Positions 16,888 to 24,802 are shown, counted from the stretch's first letter. The stretch: 32,507 bases of DNA from CBDHHC01 sp050633205 (GCA_050633205.1 JBOEGA010000005.1:1-32507); one strand, 5' to 3'. Numbers and translations are program-made. The notes: a model not told the origin generated them from the letters alone.

Positions 16888-17310
16888 GTGAAGCGATCTT
16901 TTTGTTATATCAGGTTCTGGTTATTGCCTGCTTTGTTGATGACTGTCTCACCTGCTTTACATGCTGAAGAGGATGATGCCCGCAAAATGCTGATTGCCAG
17001 AATACAGGCAACTGCTGCTGCAAACTGGTTCGGCAAAAACTGTGAAGGACTTATTCGTACAGATATTCATGAAGAGACTTTAGTGTCATCACCTGCTGAC
17101 AAACAACTTGCCACCAAAACCTATCAGGATATCGTGGCAGGCCTTACTCAGAAATGGAAAACAATCTCAGAAAAAGAGCTTGAGCATGTCTGCCTGAAGT
17201 CCCTGATATTATTCGGACCAAAGGGAACGCAAATGCCGGGGCTGCTTTCTGCTACTCCCGAGTTGCAGGAAAAACTGCCGATTGATACACGCAAGCTTTT
17301 GGGGTTTTGA
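16888..17310 (+). CDS. Small secreted protein of unknown function
   Basis: The GTG at 16888 is preceded by AGGAAGG at good spacing and yields 140 residues. A longer in-frame reading from 16816 would run inside pbpC and lacks such a site. The N-terminus is a signal peptide (WLLPALLMTVSPALHAEED, cleavage likely after AHA/LHA). The mature part has two cysteines (in KNCEGL and EHVCLKSL) that could form a disulfide, and is predicted mostly helical. It starts 25 bases after the pbpC stop, which suggests co-transcription with the alpha-2-macroglobulin and PbpC genes. I recognise no family; a helper role in the envelope-defence unit is inference from position. Confidence 0.7.
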   Translation: MKRSFCYIRFWLLPALLMTVSPALHAEEDDARKMLIARIQATAAANWFGKNCEGLIRTDIHEETLVSSPADKQLATKTYQDIVAGLTQKWKTISEKELEHVCLKSLILFGPKGTQMPGLLSATPELQEKLPIDTRKLLGF

Positions 17311-17341
17311 GTGATTGAGTGGGGGGGGACCTTATCCCTTC

Positions 17342-17495
17342 ACCAGTCACCCCCATCCCCCACTTCGTGGGTACTTCCTCCGTCAAGGGGGAAGAGGGAA
17401 TATGCCTTTAAATCAATTCTCTAACATCACGATCTTCTTCCTTCCCCCTTGACGGGGGAAGTCCCGAAGCGTAGCGCAGGGGAAGGGGGTGACGG
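17342..17495. repeat. REP/BIME-like pair of inverted palindromic units
   Basis: Two related units lie head to head between convergent genes. The first forms CTTCCTCC-gtcaa-GGGGGAAG (17374-17394, one mismatch), the second CTTCCCCC-ttgac-GGGGGAAG (17441-17461, perfect). CGTCAAGGGGGAAG (17381-17394) is the exact reverse complement of 17441-17454. The flanking bases also correspond in inverted orientation (CAGTCACCCCCATCCCC against GGGGAAGGGGGTGACGG). G+C content is clearly above that of the neighbours. Such elements are usually dispersed in many genomic copies and may help end transcription from both sides. Confidence 0.75.
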
Positions 17496-17549
17496 CGGCA
17501 TAGGGTGGCTCTGCCGGATCTGTTACGATGCCCATAGTGCACGGCAGTA

Positions 17550-18425
17550 TTAATACCGCATTCCGCCGCTGTTCCGGGATGCGCGTCGTTCGACATAGAG
17601 AATTCTTTTTTCAAATGCGTCCTGTTTGCTGGCTTCCTGACCGAGACGCACTGCTGTTTCATCATCGAGGGTATCGCTCAGCTTTACATAATTGAGGAGC
17701 GAATTGCCCGGGTAGGAAATAATCCAGACGGCATAATCGGGGTTCAGGTATACCGAAGGTTCGTCATCAATGTCCTCCGGAGGAGGAAAGTTAAGAGCGT
17801 CCAAGGCATTCCAGGCGATCTGTTCCGGTGGAGTATATTCATCCTCGCATAGTACGAGAGTTCCCCTGCTGCATACGACCCAGCTCATTTCTGTGCCGTG
17901 CAGAATGTTCTGCCAGACTTCTACGGGGTTATCCGAAACAACGATATGGGAGGCCAGATGTTGTAACTGGTCCTGATCGTAGCGAGGTGTTTTGGCCTGT
18001 CTTCTGCCGAAAGGGCTACCCCGCATAGATATGATGCTCACTAACAGCAGTAATATCATGGCGACTGAAGCGAATGAGAAGGTGATTAACCTGTTCTTCA
18101 GGTGCCTTCTGCCTATGTTAATTGTGAGTTGTCCGGAGGTGGTTGTCAGGATTTTCAGTTTGGGGTTCCCCAGATTTCCATAAAAGAGATAATCGAAGGT
18201 CTGGCTTTGCAGTGACCCCAGTTTTGGACGAACGATGATCTGGCATAACACTACAAGCTGTAGAGGTTTTCTGCACTCTGCTCCTGCGAATTCATACTTT
18301 TTGGCATTATATAAAGTTTCTCCACGCATCTGATAGTCGCGAAAAAGGTCTGGCGATAAAAGTAAAGCCAGGGCAATGGTACCAACCAAAAAAAATGAAC
18401 TTGCGAAAAGCGATAAATATCTCAT
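17550..18425 (-). CDS. Unknown membrane protein with two transmembrane segments
   Basis: The 291-residue protein has an N-terminal membrane helix (about 5-24), an extracytoplasmic or lumenal part with a possible CRKPLQLVVLC pair of cysteines (about 51-61), a second membrane helix (about 112-133), and a basic stretch (FGRRQAKTPR). An acidic C-terminal domain of about 150 residues follows (…PPPEDIDDEPSVYLNPDY…). I recognise no family. The C-terminal part has a mixed alpha/beta look (SWVVCSRGTLVLCEDE, YAVWIISYPGNSLLNYVKL) and would be cytosolic. It is a single gene facing the alpha-2-macroglobulin unit across the REP-like repeat. No strong ribosome-binding site is seen before the ATG. Confidence 0.7.
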   Translation of the reverse strand: MRYLSLFASSFFLVGTIALALLLSPDLFRDYQMRGETLYNAKKYEFAGAECRKPLQLVVLCQIIVRPKLGSLQSQTFDYLFYGNLGNPKLKILTTTSGQLTINIGRRHLKNRLITFSFASVAMILLLLVSIISMRGSPFGRRQAKTPRYDQDQLQHLASHIVVSDNPVEVWQNILHGTEMSWVVCSRGTLVLCEDEYTPPEQIAWNALDALNFPPPEDIDDEPSVYLNPDYAVWIISYPGNSLLNYVKLSDTLDDETAVRLGQEASKQDAFEKRILYVERRASRNSGGMRY

Positions 18426-18598
18426 CTATTTATATGTAAACCATCCCCTCTCACCCAGTGTTTGCCTAATTCAGTGGAAACAACGCACTATGACGATAAA
18501 TGTGGCTACAATATAAGCAGTTTTCAGATGAGATGGCATCTGGTTCAAGATGAGACTTAGGGCGATTAGACTTTTGGCGAAAAATGCAATTTCACAGA

Positions 18599-19531
18599 TT
18601 ACTGTGCAATGGCCTTACCTTCTCCAATTCTCTTTCTTTGAGGCCCGAACAGACAGGTTATTCCAAGGATCAGCCCCGAGACAGTTGCGACCATTCCCGC
18701 AGCACTGACAGCGTGATCAGCTCCCAGTAGCATAGGACCATAACCAGCAACAAGATATCCCAATATGGCAGAAATCACAGCAAAGAAAATGCTCCAGCCA
18801 ATCTGGCGGGGCAGACGGTTTGTCATCAACCGGGCCGCAGCAGGGGGGCAAATGAACATTGCGATAACGATAATCGAACCGACGGCATCGAATGCTGATA
18901 CGGCAGCTATCGCAACCACGACAACCAGAGCAAAGCTTACGAGGCCGTTTCTAATACCGACAGCTTCGGCAAAAGAGGGATCAAATGTTGATATGGTCAA
19001 AGGACGCCAACATATAAACAAAAACAGAGAAACGAGGATTAAGACAATAGCAAGCCGCCATAACTGAGGAGGCATTTCAGACAGGGCTTTCAGGTCGAGA
19101 AGAGAGTGCCACCCTTCTGCAGAAAACCAGATGAGGCTTTCAAGGTTACCGTGGAGAGCATGTTCCACATCAATGTGAACCCCGCTTGTATCGGATTGCT
19201 CCAGCACAAGAACACCAGCGGCAAACATTGTGGTGAAGATTACACCCATGGCTGCTCCGGGTTCTATTTTTCCGACCCGCCTTGTCAGTTCAATTAACAG
19301 TACTGCAAGAACGGATGCGCAGGCTGCTCCCAGCATCATTGGCCAGGCTGATATGGTTCCGGTAAGCAGAAATGCCAGCACGATGCCAGGCAGGACAACA
19401 TGGCTTATTGCGTCGCCTATCAGGGCCTGTCTGCGCAGCAGGAGAAAGTTTCCAGGCAATGCGCAGGCAACAGAGGCAAGAATACCTATCACTATCGGGG
19501 TCAGACTGAGCTGCACAAATTCGGTTCCCAT
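18599..19531 (-). CDS. troD: Mn/Zn ABC transporter permease, second subunit (TroD-like)
   Basis: The 310-residue protein is an ABC-3 family integral membrane permease with about eight or nine hydrophobic helices. Family marks are the ALIGDAISHVVLPGIVLAF loop near residue 35, TFDPSFAEAVGIRNG, and FDAVGSIIVIAMFICPPAAA. It would form the membrane pore with the TroC-like permease and import Mn2+ or Zn2+ (possibly Fe2+). It is the last gene of a four-gene minus-strand operon and starts 39 bases after the stop of the first permease gene. The metal is not decidable from this subunit. Confidence 0.9.
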   Translation of the reverse strand: MGTEFVQLSLTPIVIGILASVACALPGNFLLLRRQALIGDAISHVVLPGIVLAFLLTGTISAWPMMLGAACASVLAVLLIELTRRVGKIEPGAAMGVIFTTMFAAGVLVLEQSDTSGVHIDVEHALHGNLESLIWFSAEGWHSLLDLKALSEMPPQLWRLAIVLILVSLFLFICWRPLTISTFDPSFAEAVGIRNGLVSFALVVVVAIAAVSAFDAVGSIIVIAMFICPPAAARLMTNRLPRQIGWSIFFAVISAILGYLVAGYGPMLLGADHAVSAAGMVATVSGLILGITCLFGPQRKRIGEGKAIAQ

Positions 19532-19570
19532 GAGTTTATACCTCTGAGCCTGTTGCCATATTGCTGATCA

Positions 19571-20785
19571 TTATCCGGGAACTCCTACAGGTTCCCCAAT
19601 CTGCCTGTCCAGATCAGCTATTTCATCAGGGGTTAAAACATTTTCGATCGGGGTTAATCCGTCATAGCTCGTCATAACGGTTTCGCTTTCATTCACCCGG
19701 CGCGCCAGTTCCCAGCGTTTTTCATCCCGCAAGGCTTTCGCTGCTGCACCACGTCCATTAATAGTAGCAACGCCATCCCGGCGTATATAACCTGCCCTGC
19801 GCAATACTGATAAAGTCAGACGGTCATAGATACGCTCTTCCCGGGCCAGAGCCAGCAAGCCTTGCCTCAAATGCACTCTATGCTGAAAACGCCAGTTACG
19901 CAGAGCCGATGCCAATACACCTCTGACAGGTGAGAAGAGCAGTGAAATAACAAAGGCTACGAAGCTTATCAGTACGATAATAGGCCCGGTTGGCAATTTT
20001 TCAGCAGCCGTTGACAAGGCTGCACCAACATAACCGGAACAGCCTCCGATTATTGCTGCAATCAATATCAGGTGGTCGGTTCTGTTTGTCCAGAAGCGGG
20101 CTGCTACGGACGGGATTATCAGCATGGCAACAATCAGGATAAGGCCGACTATTTTTAATCCTATTACGGTAACAATCAATGCCAGTCCCATCATAGCCAG
20201 ATCAGTTCGGCGAATGTCAATGCCAGTTGTTACGGCATATTCAGGGTCAAAGGCTGCCAGCGTCATGGGGCGCCTGAGAACGAAGACAAGTATTGCTGCT
20301 ATTGCTCCGGACAGCGCTATAATCAGGGCTTCATTGAACAACATGCCTGCGGTTGAACCCAGCAGAAAGCTTGAAAGACCAGCCTGCTGACCGGATGACA
20401 TAGTCTGTATTATTGTGAGGAGGACTATCCCGAAGCCAAAAAATACGGATAAAACTGCTCCGATAGCCGCGTCTTCTGAAAGTCTGGTTTTCCTGGCTAC
20501 CCACTCAACCAGCAACAAACCAATCCAGGCTGATGCTGCAGATCCCAGAAGCAGTCCGGGAAGATAGCGGCCACTACCGCCGAAAGCGACCATGACTATA
20601 AAGGCGATACCCACTCCAGGCAAAGTGGCATGGGCAACAGCGTCACTTACAAGAGCACGCTTGCGAAGAAAGATGAAAGTTCCAACACCACCAGCAGAGA
20701 ACCCCAGGAGAGCAGCACCAATAGCGACCAGAGCCGAATTGTATCCGGCCTGTAATGTCAGGGCATCCAGAAATATGTGTAGCAT
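19571..20785 (-). CDS. troC: Mn/Zn ABC permease with C-terminal DtxR-like extension (TroC-like)
   Basis: Residues 1-285 are an ABC-3 permease (LVSDAVAHATLPGVGIAF near 45-62, AFDPEYAVTTGID, IVAMLIIPSVAAR). Residues 286-404 form a soluble extension. LTLSVLRRAGYIRR (about 323-336) looks like the recognition part of a winged helix, and ENVLTPDEIADLDRQIGEP (381-399) resembles the end of the DtxR/MntR dimerisation domain. The metal ligands of DtxR appear changed: the EH pair of that region reads EN, and no Cys or His sits at the matching positions. Permeases fused to such a domain are known in the TroC/YtgC group, where Chlamydia YtgR is cut off to act as a repressor. The start lies 36 bases after the ATPase gene. 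Confidence 0.9.
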   Translation of the reverse strand: MLHIFLDALTLQAGYNSALVAIGAALLGFSAGGVGTFIFLRKRALVSDAVAHATLPGVGIAFIVMVAFGGSGRYLPGLLLGSAASAWIGLLLVEWVARKTRLSEDAAIGAVLSVFFGFGIVLLTIIQTMSSGQQAGLSSFLLGSTAGMLFNEALIIALSGAIAAILVFVLRRPMTLAAFDPEYAVTTGIDIRRTDLAMMGLALIVTVIGLKIVGLILIVAMLIIPSVAARFWTNRTDHLILIAAIIGGCSGYVGAALSTAAEKLPTGPIIVLISFVAFVISLLFSPVRGVLASALRNWRFQHRVHLRQGLLALAREERIYDRLTLSVLRRAGYIRRDGVATINGRGAAAKALRDEKRWELARRVNESETVMTSYDGLTPIENVLTPDEIADLDRQIGEPVGVPG

Positions 20786-20821
20786 TGAAAATGCCAGCTC
20801 CTGCTGTAATTCGCTGTTTAC

Positions 20822-21628
20822 CTAAGCGGAACCGAGTTTCAGCTCATCGATATGAGTAGCAGCCAAACGACCACCATATGTTGACTGAAGATTCTCAGCA
20901 TTGAATGTTGTCTCTACCGGTCCATCAGCTATTTTCTGCACATTGATAAAGAGCACATGGTCGAAATATTCCCGTACAGTGGACAGGTCATGATGGACAC
21001 ATACGACTGTTCGTTTTTCAGCTTTCAGGTCCTTCAATACACCAACGATTGCACGTTCTGTTGCTGCATCAACGCCAGCAAAGGGTTCATCCAGAAGATA
21101 GAGATCTGCATTCTGAGCAAGGGCACGAGCCAGAAATACGCGCTGCTGCTGGCCTCCGGAAAGCTGACCTATCTGGCGGTTTGCAAAGTCTGCCATGGAT
21201 ACGCGATCAAGACATTCCAGTACTTTTTTGTGCTGTTTTGCTCCGGCGAACCTGAAGAAGCCCATTTCACGGTAGAGCCCCATCATGACAACATCAACAA
21301 CGCGGGCGGGGAAGTCCCAGTCAACACTTGCACGCTGCGGGACATAGGCTATTCTGTTTCGAGCTTTTTCGAAAGGAGAACCAAAAACGCTAACTTTACC
21401 TGACAATCTTGGAACAATGCCCAGAGAAGCCTTAATCAATGTGGATTTACCAGCACCATTAGGGCCAATAATCGCGACCATTTTTTCTGCAGGTATATTA
21501 AAGTCTACTGAAAAGATAGCAGGCTTCTCTCCATATGATACCGTAAGGCCCTGAATCGCCATAGAGCTGTTTTCATCAAGAGACGGGGAAATTACGCCGT
21601 TTTCTGCGATTAATTCCAGTTGAGACAT
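20822..21628 (-). CDS. troB: Mn/Zn ABC transporter ATP-binding subunit (TroB-like)
   Basis: The 268-residue ATPase powers the metal importer. It has Walker A GPNGAGKS (55-62), the Q-loop region YVPQRASVDWDFP, signature LSGGQQQR, Walker B LYLLDEPFAGVD, and the switch histidine in VCVHHDLSTV. VDWDFP.RVVDVVMMG is typical of the Mn/Zn (TroB/MntB/SitB) branch. A 22-residue leader precedes the first strand, longer than in many relatives. A downstream ATG in frame (SSMAIQGLTVSYG) is an alternative start, but the upstream one has AGGAGG nearby. It lies 33 bases after the binding-protein gene in one operon. Confidence 0.93.
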   Translation of the reverse strand: MSQLELIAENGVISPSLDENSSMAIQGLTVSYGEKPAIFSVDFNIPAEKMVAIIGPNGAGKSTLIKASLGIVPRLSGKVSVFGSPFEKARNRIAYVPQRASVDWDFPARVVDVVMMGLYREMGFFRFAGAKQHKKVLECLDRVSMADFANRQIGQLSGGQQQRVFLARALAQNADLYLLDEPFAGVDAATERAIVGVLKDLKAEKRTVVCVHHDLSTVREYFDHVLFINVQKIADGPVETTFNAENLQSTYGGRLAATHIDELKLGSA

Positions 21629-21661
21629 ATAGCAGACCTCCTATCGAACAACTGTTTAAAT

Positions 21662-22654
21662 TCAGCTTCCTGCATGCAGTCTATTACTCATACCGCGCTC
21701 AGGTGCCTGACCACCCAAAGCACGAGTGATTGTCGTGATATTGTGATCAATCATACCTATATATGTACCTTCGTAAGTGCCCTGTTTGCCCATTGCATCC
21801 GAGTAAAGTTCTCCGCCTATCATTACTTTATGGTCTCTGGCAGCGGCGCCTTCAATAAGGGCCTTTATATTTCTGTCAGCCACAGAGGTTTCAATAAATA
21901 CGGCTGATATTTTTCTCTGCACAAGCTTCGATACCAGGTCTTCAACACGACGCAAACCGGCTTCACTCTCGGTGGATATGCCCTGAATGCCAAGTACTTC
22001 AAAACCGTAAGCTCTGCCGAAATAATTGAATGCATCGTGTGCTGTTACCAATACACGCTGCTCTTTCGGAACTGTTGAGATGACTTTTTTAGAATAGGCG
22101 GTCAATTTTGCTATATCAGCCAGATGTTTTTCAGCATTGGCTTCGTAGGTTACCCTGCCTTCAGGATCATGTTTAATCAGGACTTCTTTTGTAGCAGTAA
22201 CGACCTTTGACCACAGTTCCGGATTCATCCATACATGCGGATCGTATCGCTTTTTATATGTGTCATGACTTACTAAAAAGCGCTCCGGAAGTGTTTCTGC
22301 TATAGCAATCACGTTTTTCTTTTTTGCAAGATTATGAAAAAATTCTTCCATCTGCGCTTCAAGGTAAAGACCATGCCAAAGCACAAGGTCTGCGCGTAAC
22401 AGCCTGGCTATATCAGAACGGGTTTGACGGTAAGCATGTGGATCAATTCCCGGGCCCATTAAGGCAGTGACATTAACCCGGTCTCCACCAACCTGACGGA
22501 CAGCATCGCCAATCATACCAGTCGTAGTTACTATTTTTAGTTTCTGAGCAGCATAAGCCTGTGAAAGGCCTGCTCCCAGAAGAGCAATTTGTGCAGTCAA
22601 CGCGAGAGTTAAGACCATAAATGGAATTGTCCATCGCCTTTGTTGTCGTCGCAT
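21662..22654 (-). CDS. troA: Mn/Zn-binding periplasmic protein (TroA-like)
   Basis: The 330-residue cluster A-I solute-binding protein has a signal peptide (about 1-36, ending near SQAYA|AQ). The putative metal ligands are His73 (GIDPHAY), His140 (DPHVWMNP), His206 (TAHDAFNYF) and Asp286 (GGELYSDAMG). This three-His one-Asp set with matching spacing is that of Treponema TroA, which binds Zn and Mn; PsaA-type Mn proteins have Glu in place of the third His. There is no long His-rich loop as in ZnuA, which favours Mn or broad Mn/Zn uptake. AGGA lies eight bases before the ATG. It is the first gene of the troABCD-ordered operon behind the promoter at 22694-22722. Confidence 0.93.
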   Translation of the reverse strand: MRRQQRRWTIPFMVLTLALTAQIALLGAGLSQAYAAQKLKIVTTTGMIGDAVRQVGGDRVNVTALMGPGIDPHAYRQTRSDIARLLRADLVLWHGLYLEAQMEEFFHNLAKKKNVIAIAETLPERFLVSHDTYKKRYDPHVWMNPELWSKVVTATKEVLIKHDPEGRVTYEANAEKHLADIAKLTAYSKKVISTVPKEQRVLVTAHDAFNYFGRAYGFEVLGIQGISTESEAGLRRVEDLVSKLVQRKISAVFIETSVADRNIKALIEGAAARDHKVMIGGELYSDAMGKQGTYEGTYIGMIDHNITTITRALGGQAPERGMSNRLHAGS

Positions 22655-22675
22655 TATTTATATCCTATAACGCTT

Positions 22676-22692
22676 TTAAGAACCATTCCTAA
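22676..22692. promoter_or_regulatory. Likely operator of the tro operon (imperfect palindrome)
   Basis: TTAAGAA-CCA-TTCCTAA (22676-22692) is a 7-3-7 palindrome with one mismatch. It covers the expected transcription start of the minus-strand tro operon, just downstream of the -10 hexamer, so a bound dimer would block initiation. The same AACCATTCCTAAC core recurs inverted at 22727-22739. A metal-dependent repressor is expected, but its family is not shown here. Confidence 0.55.
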
Positions 22693-22693
22693 C

Positions 22694-22722
22694 AAGATAT
22701 ATCTATTTTCATATTTTGTCAA
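22694..22722 (-). promoter_or_regulatory. Sigma-70-type promoter of the tro operon
   Basis: On the minus strand TTGACA (22722-22717) is a perfect -35 hexamer. TATCTT (22699-22694) lies 17 bases downstream as -10, with TATATC at 15 bases as the alternative. The spacer is A+T-rich. The start point would fall near 22687, inside the palindrome at 22676-22692, about 33 bases before the troA ATG. Confidence 0.6.
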
Positions 22723-22726
22723 GCTA

Positions 22727-22739
22727 GTTAAGAATGGTT
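22727..22739. promoter_or_regulatory. Second operator half upstream of the tro -35
   Basis: GTTAAGAATGGTT (22727-22739) is the reverse complement of AACCATTCCTAAC (22681-22693) at 12 of 13 positions. The two copies flank the promoter on both sides, so one may help bind a regulator dimer cooperatively. It also faces the divergent Rid-family gene. Confidence 0.45.
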
Positions 22740-22882
22740 TGCAAGAAACCTATAGGTTCGTTAAAATCAGGCCTGATTATGAATATTATTCAGTATGGCG
22801 TGCATTAAGGTAAATCCATCTTTGTACTGATTTTTCACAAAATACGAAAACTACTAACAGCTTTTATGAAAAGAGATACTAA

Positions 22883-23263
22883 ATGAGCAGAGTAAGAGTT
22901 TCGCAAGGATCTCCGTTTGAGCAGCAAATTGGCTATTCACGGGCTATCGTTGAGGGAAAGCAGGTTTTTGTCTCGGGAACTACCGGCTTCAATTATGACA
23001 CTATGGAGATTTCGGAAGATGTAACCGAGCAGACGGACCAATGCCTGAAAAATATCGGATGGGCTCTTGAACAGGCAGGCAGCAGCTTTGAAGACGTTGT
23101 CCGTGTTCGATACCTGCTTCCAAATGCAGAGGACTTTGAACCAATCTGGCCTGTTCTGAATAAATATTTTGGTGAAATTCGGCCTGCAGCGACGATGATG
23201 GTTGTCGGGTTGCTTGATCCAAAAATGAAAATAGAAATTGAAGTTACAGCCATCAAAAAATGA
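22883..23263 (+). CDS. RidA/YjgF/UK114 family protein, variant lacking the key arginine
   Basis: The 126-residue protein has the trimeric Rid fold pattern (YSRAIVEGKQVFVSGTTGF, QTDQCLKNIGWALEQAGSSFEDVVRVRYLL, MKIEIEVTAIKK). RidA hydrolyses reactive enamines and imines from PLP enzymes, using an arginine in the PAR(S/T) segment. Here that segment reads RPAAT (100-104), with Ala103 at the arginine position, while Glu120 is kept. The protein therefore probably belongs to one of the Rid subfamilies without imine deaminase activity. It is divergent from troA, 228 bases away, and followed by the adenosyltransferase gene after 110 bases. Its substrate is unknown. Confidence 0.88.
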   Translation: MSRVRVSQGSPFEQQIGYSRAIVEGKQVFVSGTTGFNYDTMEISEDVTEQTDQCLKNIGWALEQAGSSFEDVVRVRYLLPNAEDFEPIWPVLNKYFGEIRPAATMMVVGLLDPKMKIEIEVTAIKK

Positions 23264-23373
23264 ATGTGAGATAAATTCATTTTTTTCAGAACCGTCCAAA
23301 CTTGTTTGTAATTTCGCCAAATTTGCCGTAGCTTTATGTCCATTATTAAAATATGAAGCGAATCTAAAAACAG

Positions 23374-23961
23374 ATGGTTGTTCTAAATAAAATATACACG
23401 CGCACTGGTGACAAGGGGACTACGGCACTTGGTACCGGAGAGCGTGTTGCAAAAACTGACCTGAGAATTGAGGCTTATGGTACTGTCGATGAGACAAATT
23501 CGGTAATCGGCCTTGCGAGATACCACCTCAAGGATGAGATTGAATATCAGCTTGTTGATGATATGCTCGGTCGTATTCAGAATGACATGTTTGATCTGGG
23601 GGCGGATCTTTGTATTCCAGACAGAGGTGAAAAGCCTGAATTTGAACCACTAAGAGTGAGTGACGCTCAGGTTAAGCGGCTGGAAGAAGAAATTGATATT
23701 CTGAATGCTGATCTTGAACCTCTAAGATCATTTATTTTGCCTGGCGGGTCTGGTGCTGCAACAGCTCTGCATATGGCACGGACAATATCAAGACGGGCAG
23801 AACGTTGTATGGTTGCACTTGCCAGTCAGGACAATGAGCCAGTCAGCGAAGCAGCTCTGAAATATATAAATCGACTATCCGACTTTTTCTTTGTTGCCGG
23901 CCGTTATGTAAACAAAAAGGGTGAGCAAGATGTGCTCTGGGAGCCCGGTAAAAATCATTAA
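23374..23961 (+). CDS. Cob(I)alamin adenosyltransferase, PduO type
   Basis: The 195-residue protein is a PduO/MMAB-type ATP:cob(I)alamin adenosyltransferase, a trimeric four-helix enzyme that makes adenosylcobalamin from reduced cobalamin. Marks are KIYTRTGDKGTTALGTGERVAK at the N-terminus (ATP binding), the VDETNSVIGLAR segment, FILPGGSGAATALHMARTISRRAER, and NRLSDFFFVAGR near the end. The length is normal. The ribosome-binding site is weak. The rhomboid gene starts 15 bases after its stop, so the two are probably co-transcribed. No cobalamin riboswitch or B12-dependent mutase gene is present in the window. Confidence 0.95.
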   Translation: MVVLNKIYTRTGDKGTTALGTGERVAKTDLRIEAYGTVDETNSVIGLARYHLKDEIEYQLVDDMLGRIQNDMFDLGADLCIPDRGEKPEFEPLRVSDAQVKRLEEEIDILNADLEPLRSFILPGGSGAATALHMARTISRRAERCMVALASQDNEPVSEAALKYINRLSDFFFVAGRYVNKKGEQDVLWEPGKNH

Positions 23962-23976
23962 GCTATAAAAAGGTAT

Positions 23977-24777
23977 GTGCCTGTGTTTATTCCTCTTCAT
24001 GATAAAAACCCGCTGGACAAGATCCGGTTTCAATATGTTACACTTCTACTCATTCTCGCGAATGTGGTCATATATGTATTCTTTCAGTCTGACCTGATTT
24101 ACCCGAATAATATTCAGGCGTCTTTTGGTTTTGCACTGGTTCCAAGTGAACTGCATTCTGCAAATAATTTTCTTGATCTGTTTCTAAAGGATGTGAACTT
24201 CTTCAGCAGTTCTGATCCGGTTAACTCTGCTCAGACGACACAGAATAATCTTATTGCGAGATCAGGGCTGGCATCTGTCATTATTCCTGAAGGGTGGACA
24301 CTACTCAGCTATATGTTCCTTCATGCCAGTATCTGGCACCTTCTGGGTAATATGGCCTTTCTCTGGGTATTTGGGGATAATGTTGAAGATGCCATGGGGC
24401 ATTTCAGATTTTTGATTTTTTATCTGCTTTGCGGTGTCTTTGCCGGGCTGGCACATAGCCTATATAATCCGCTTTCGCAGTCACCTCTTATTGGTGCAAG
24501 TGGCGCGGTATCGGGAGTTATAGCTGCTTACCTGATTTTACACCCTAATATTCGTGTCTGGGTCCTTGCATTCTGGCGGATACCATTACCACTGCCTGCA
24601 GGGCTGGTGCTTGGTTTCTGGATTGGTATGCAGTTTGTTTTCTTTTACCTGCAGCATACAGGGCAGGTACTCAGCAATACAGCGTGGGTTGCCCATGTTG
24701 GTGGCCTGGTTGCGGGGGCAGTTCTTATTGTCTTTATGAAACGCCGTGGCTGGAAGCTCTTTGATTTTCAGCATTGA
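23977..24777 (+). CDS. Rhomboid-family intramembrane serine protease
   Basis: The 266-residue protein has six or seven hydrophobic helices. HASIWHLLGNMAFLWVFGDNVEDAMG contains the conserved H.....N motif of TM2. GASG places the nucleophile at Ser175, and AHVGGLVAG gives the catalytic His240, so the dyad is intact. An extracytoplasmic insertion of about 50 residues between TM1 and TM2 (about 45-100) is typical of larger bacterial rhomboids. The start is a GTG at 23977 just after AAAAAGG; the GTG two codons later is possible. It ends before a strong terminator. The substrate is not known. Confidence 0.92.
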   Translation: MPVFIPLHDKNPLDKIRFQYVTLLLILANVVIYVFFQSDLIYPNNIQASFGFALVPSELHSANNFLDLFLKDVNFFSSSDPVNSAQTTQNNLIARSGLASVIIPEGWTLLSYMFLHASIWHLLGNMAFLWVFGDNVEDAMGHFRFLIFYLLCGVFAGLAHSLYNPLSQSPLIGASGAVSGVIAAYLILHPNIRVWVLAFWRIPLPLPAGLVLGFWIGMQFVFFYLQHTGQVLSNTAWVAHVGGLVAGAVLIVFMKRRGWKLFDFQH

Positions 24778-24802
24778 GCAGACTAAAACTGAATTATATT
24801 GA

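Noticed and set aside
18525..18542. CAGATG-agatgg-CATCTG hairpin after the troD-like gene
   Set aside because: A six-pair stem with no T run in the direction of transcription is too weak to be called a terminator.
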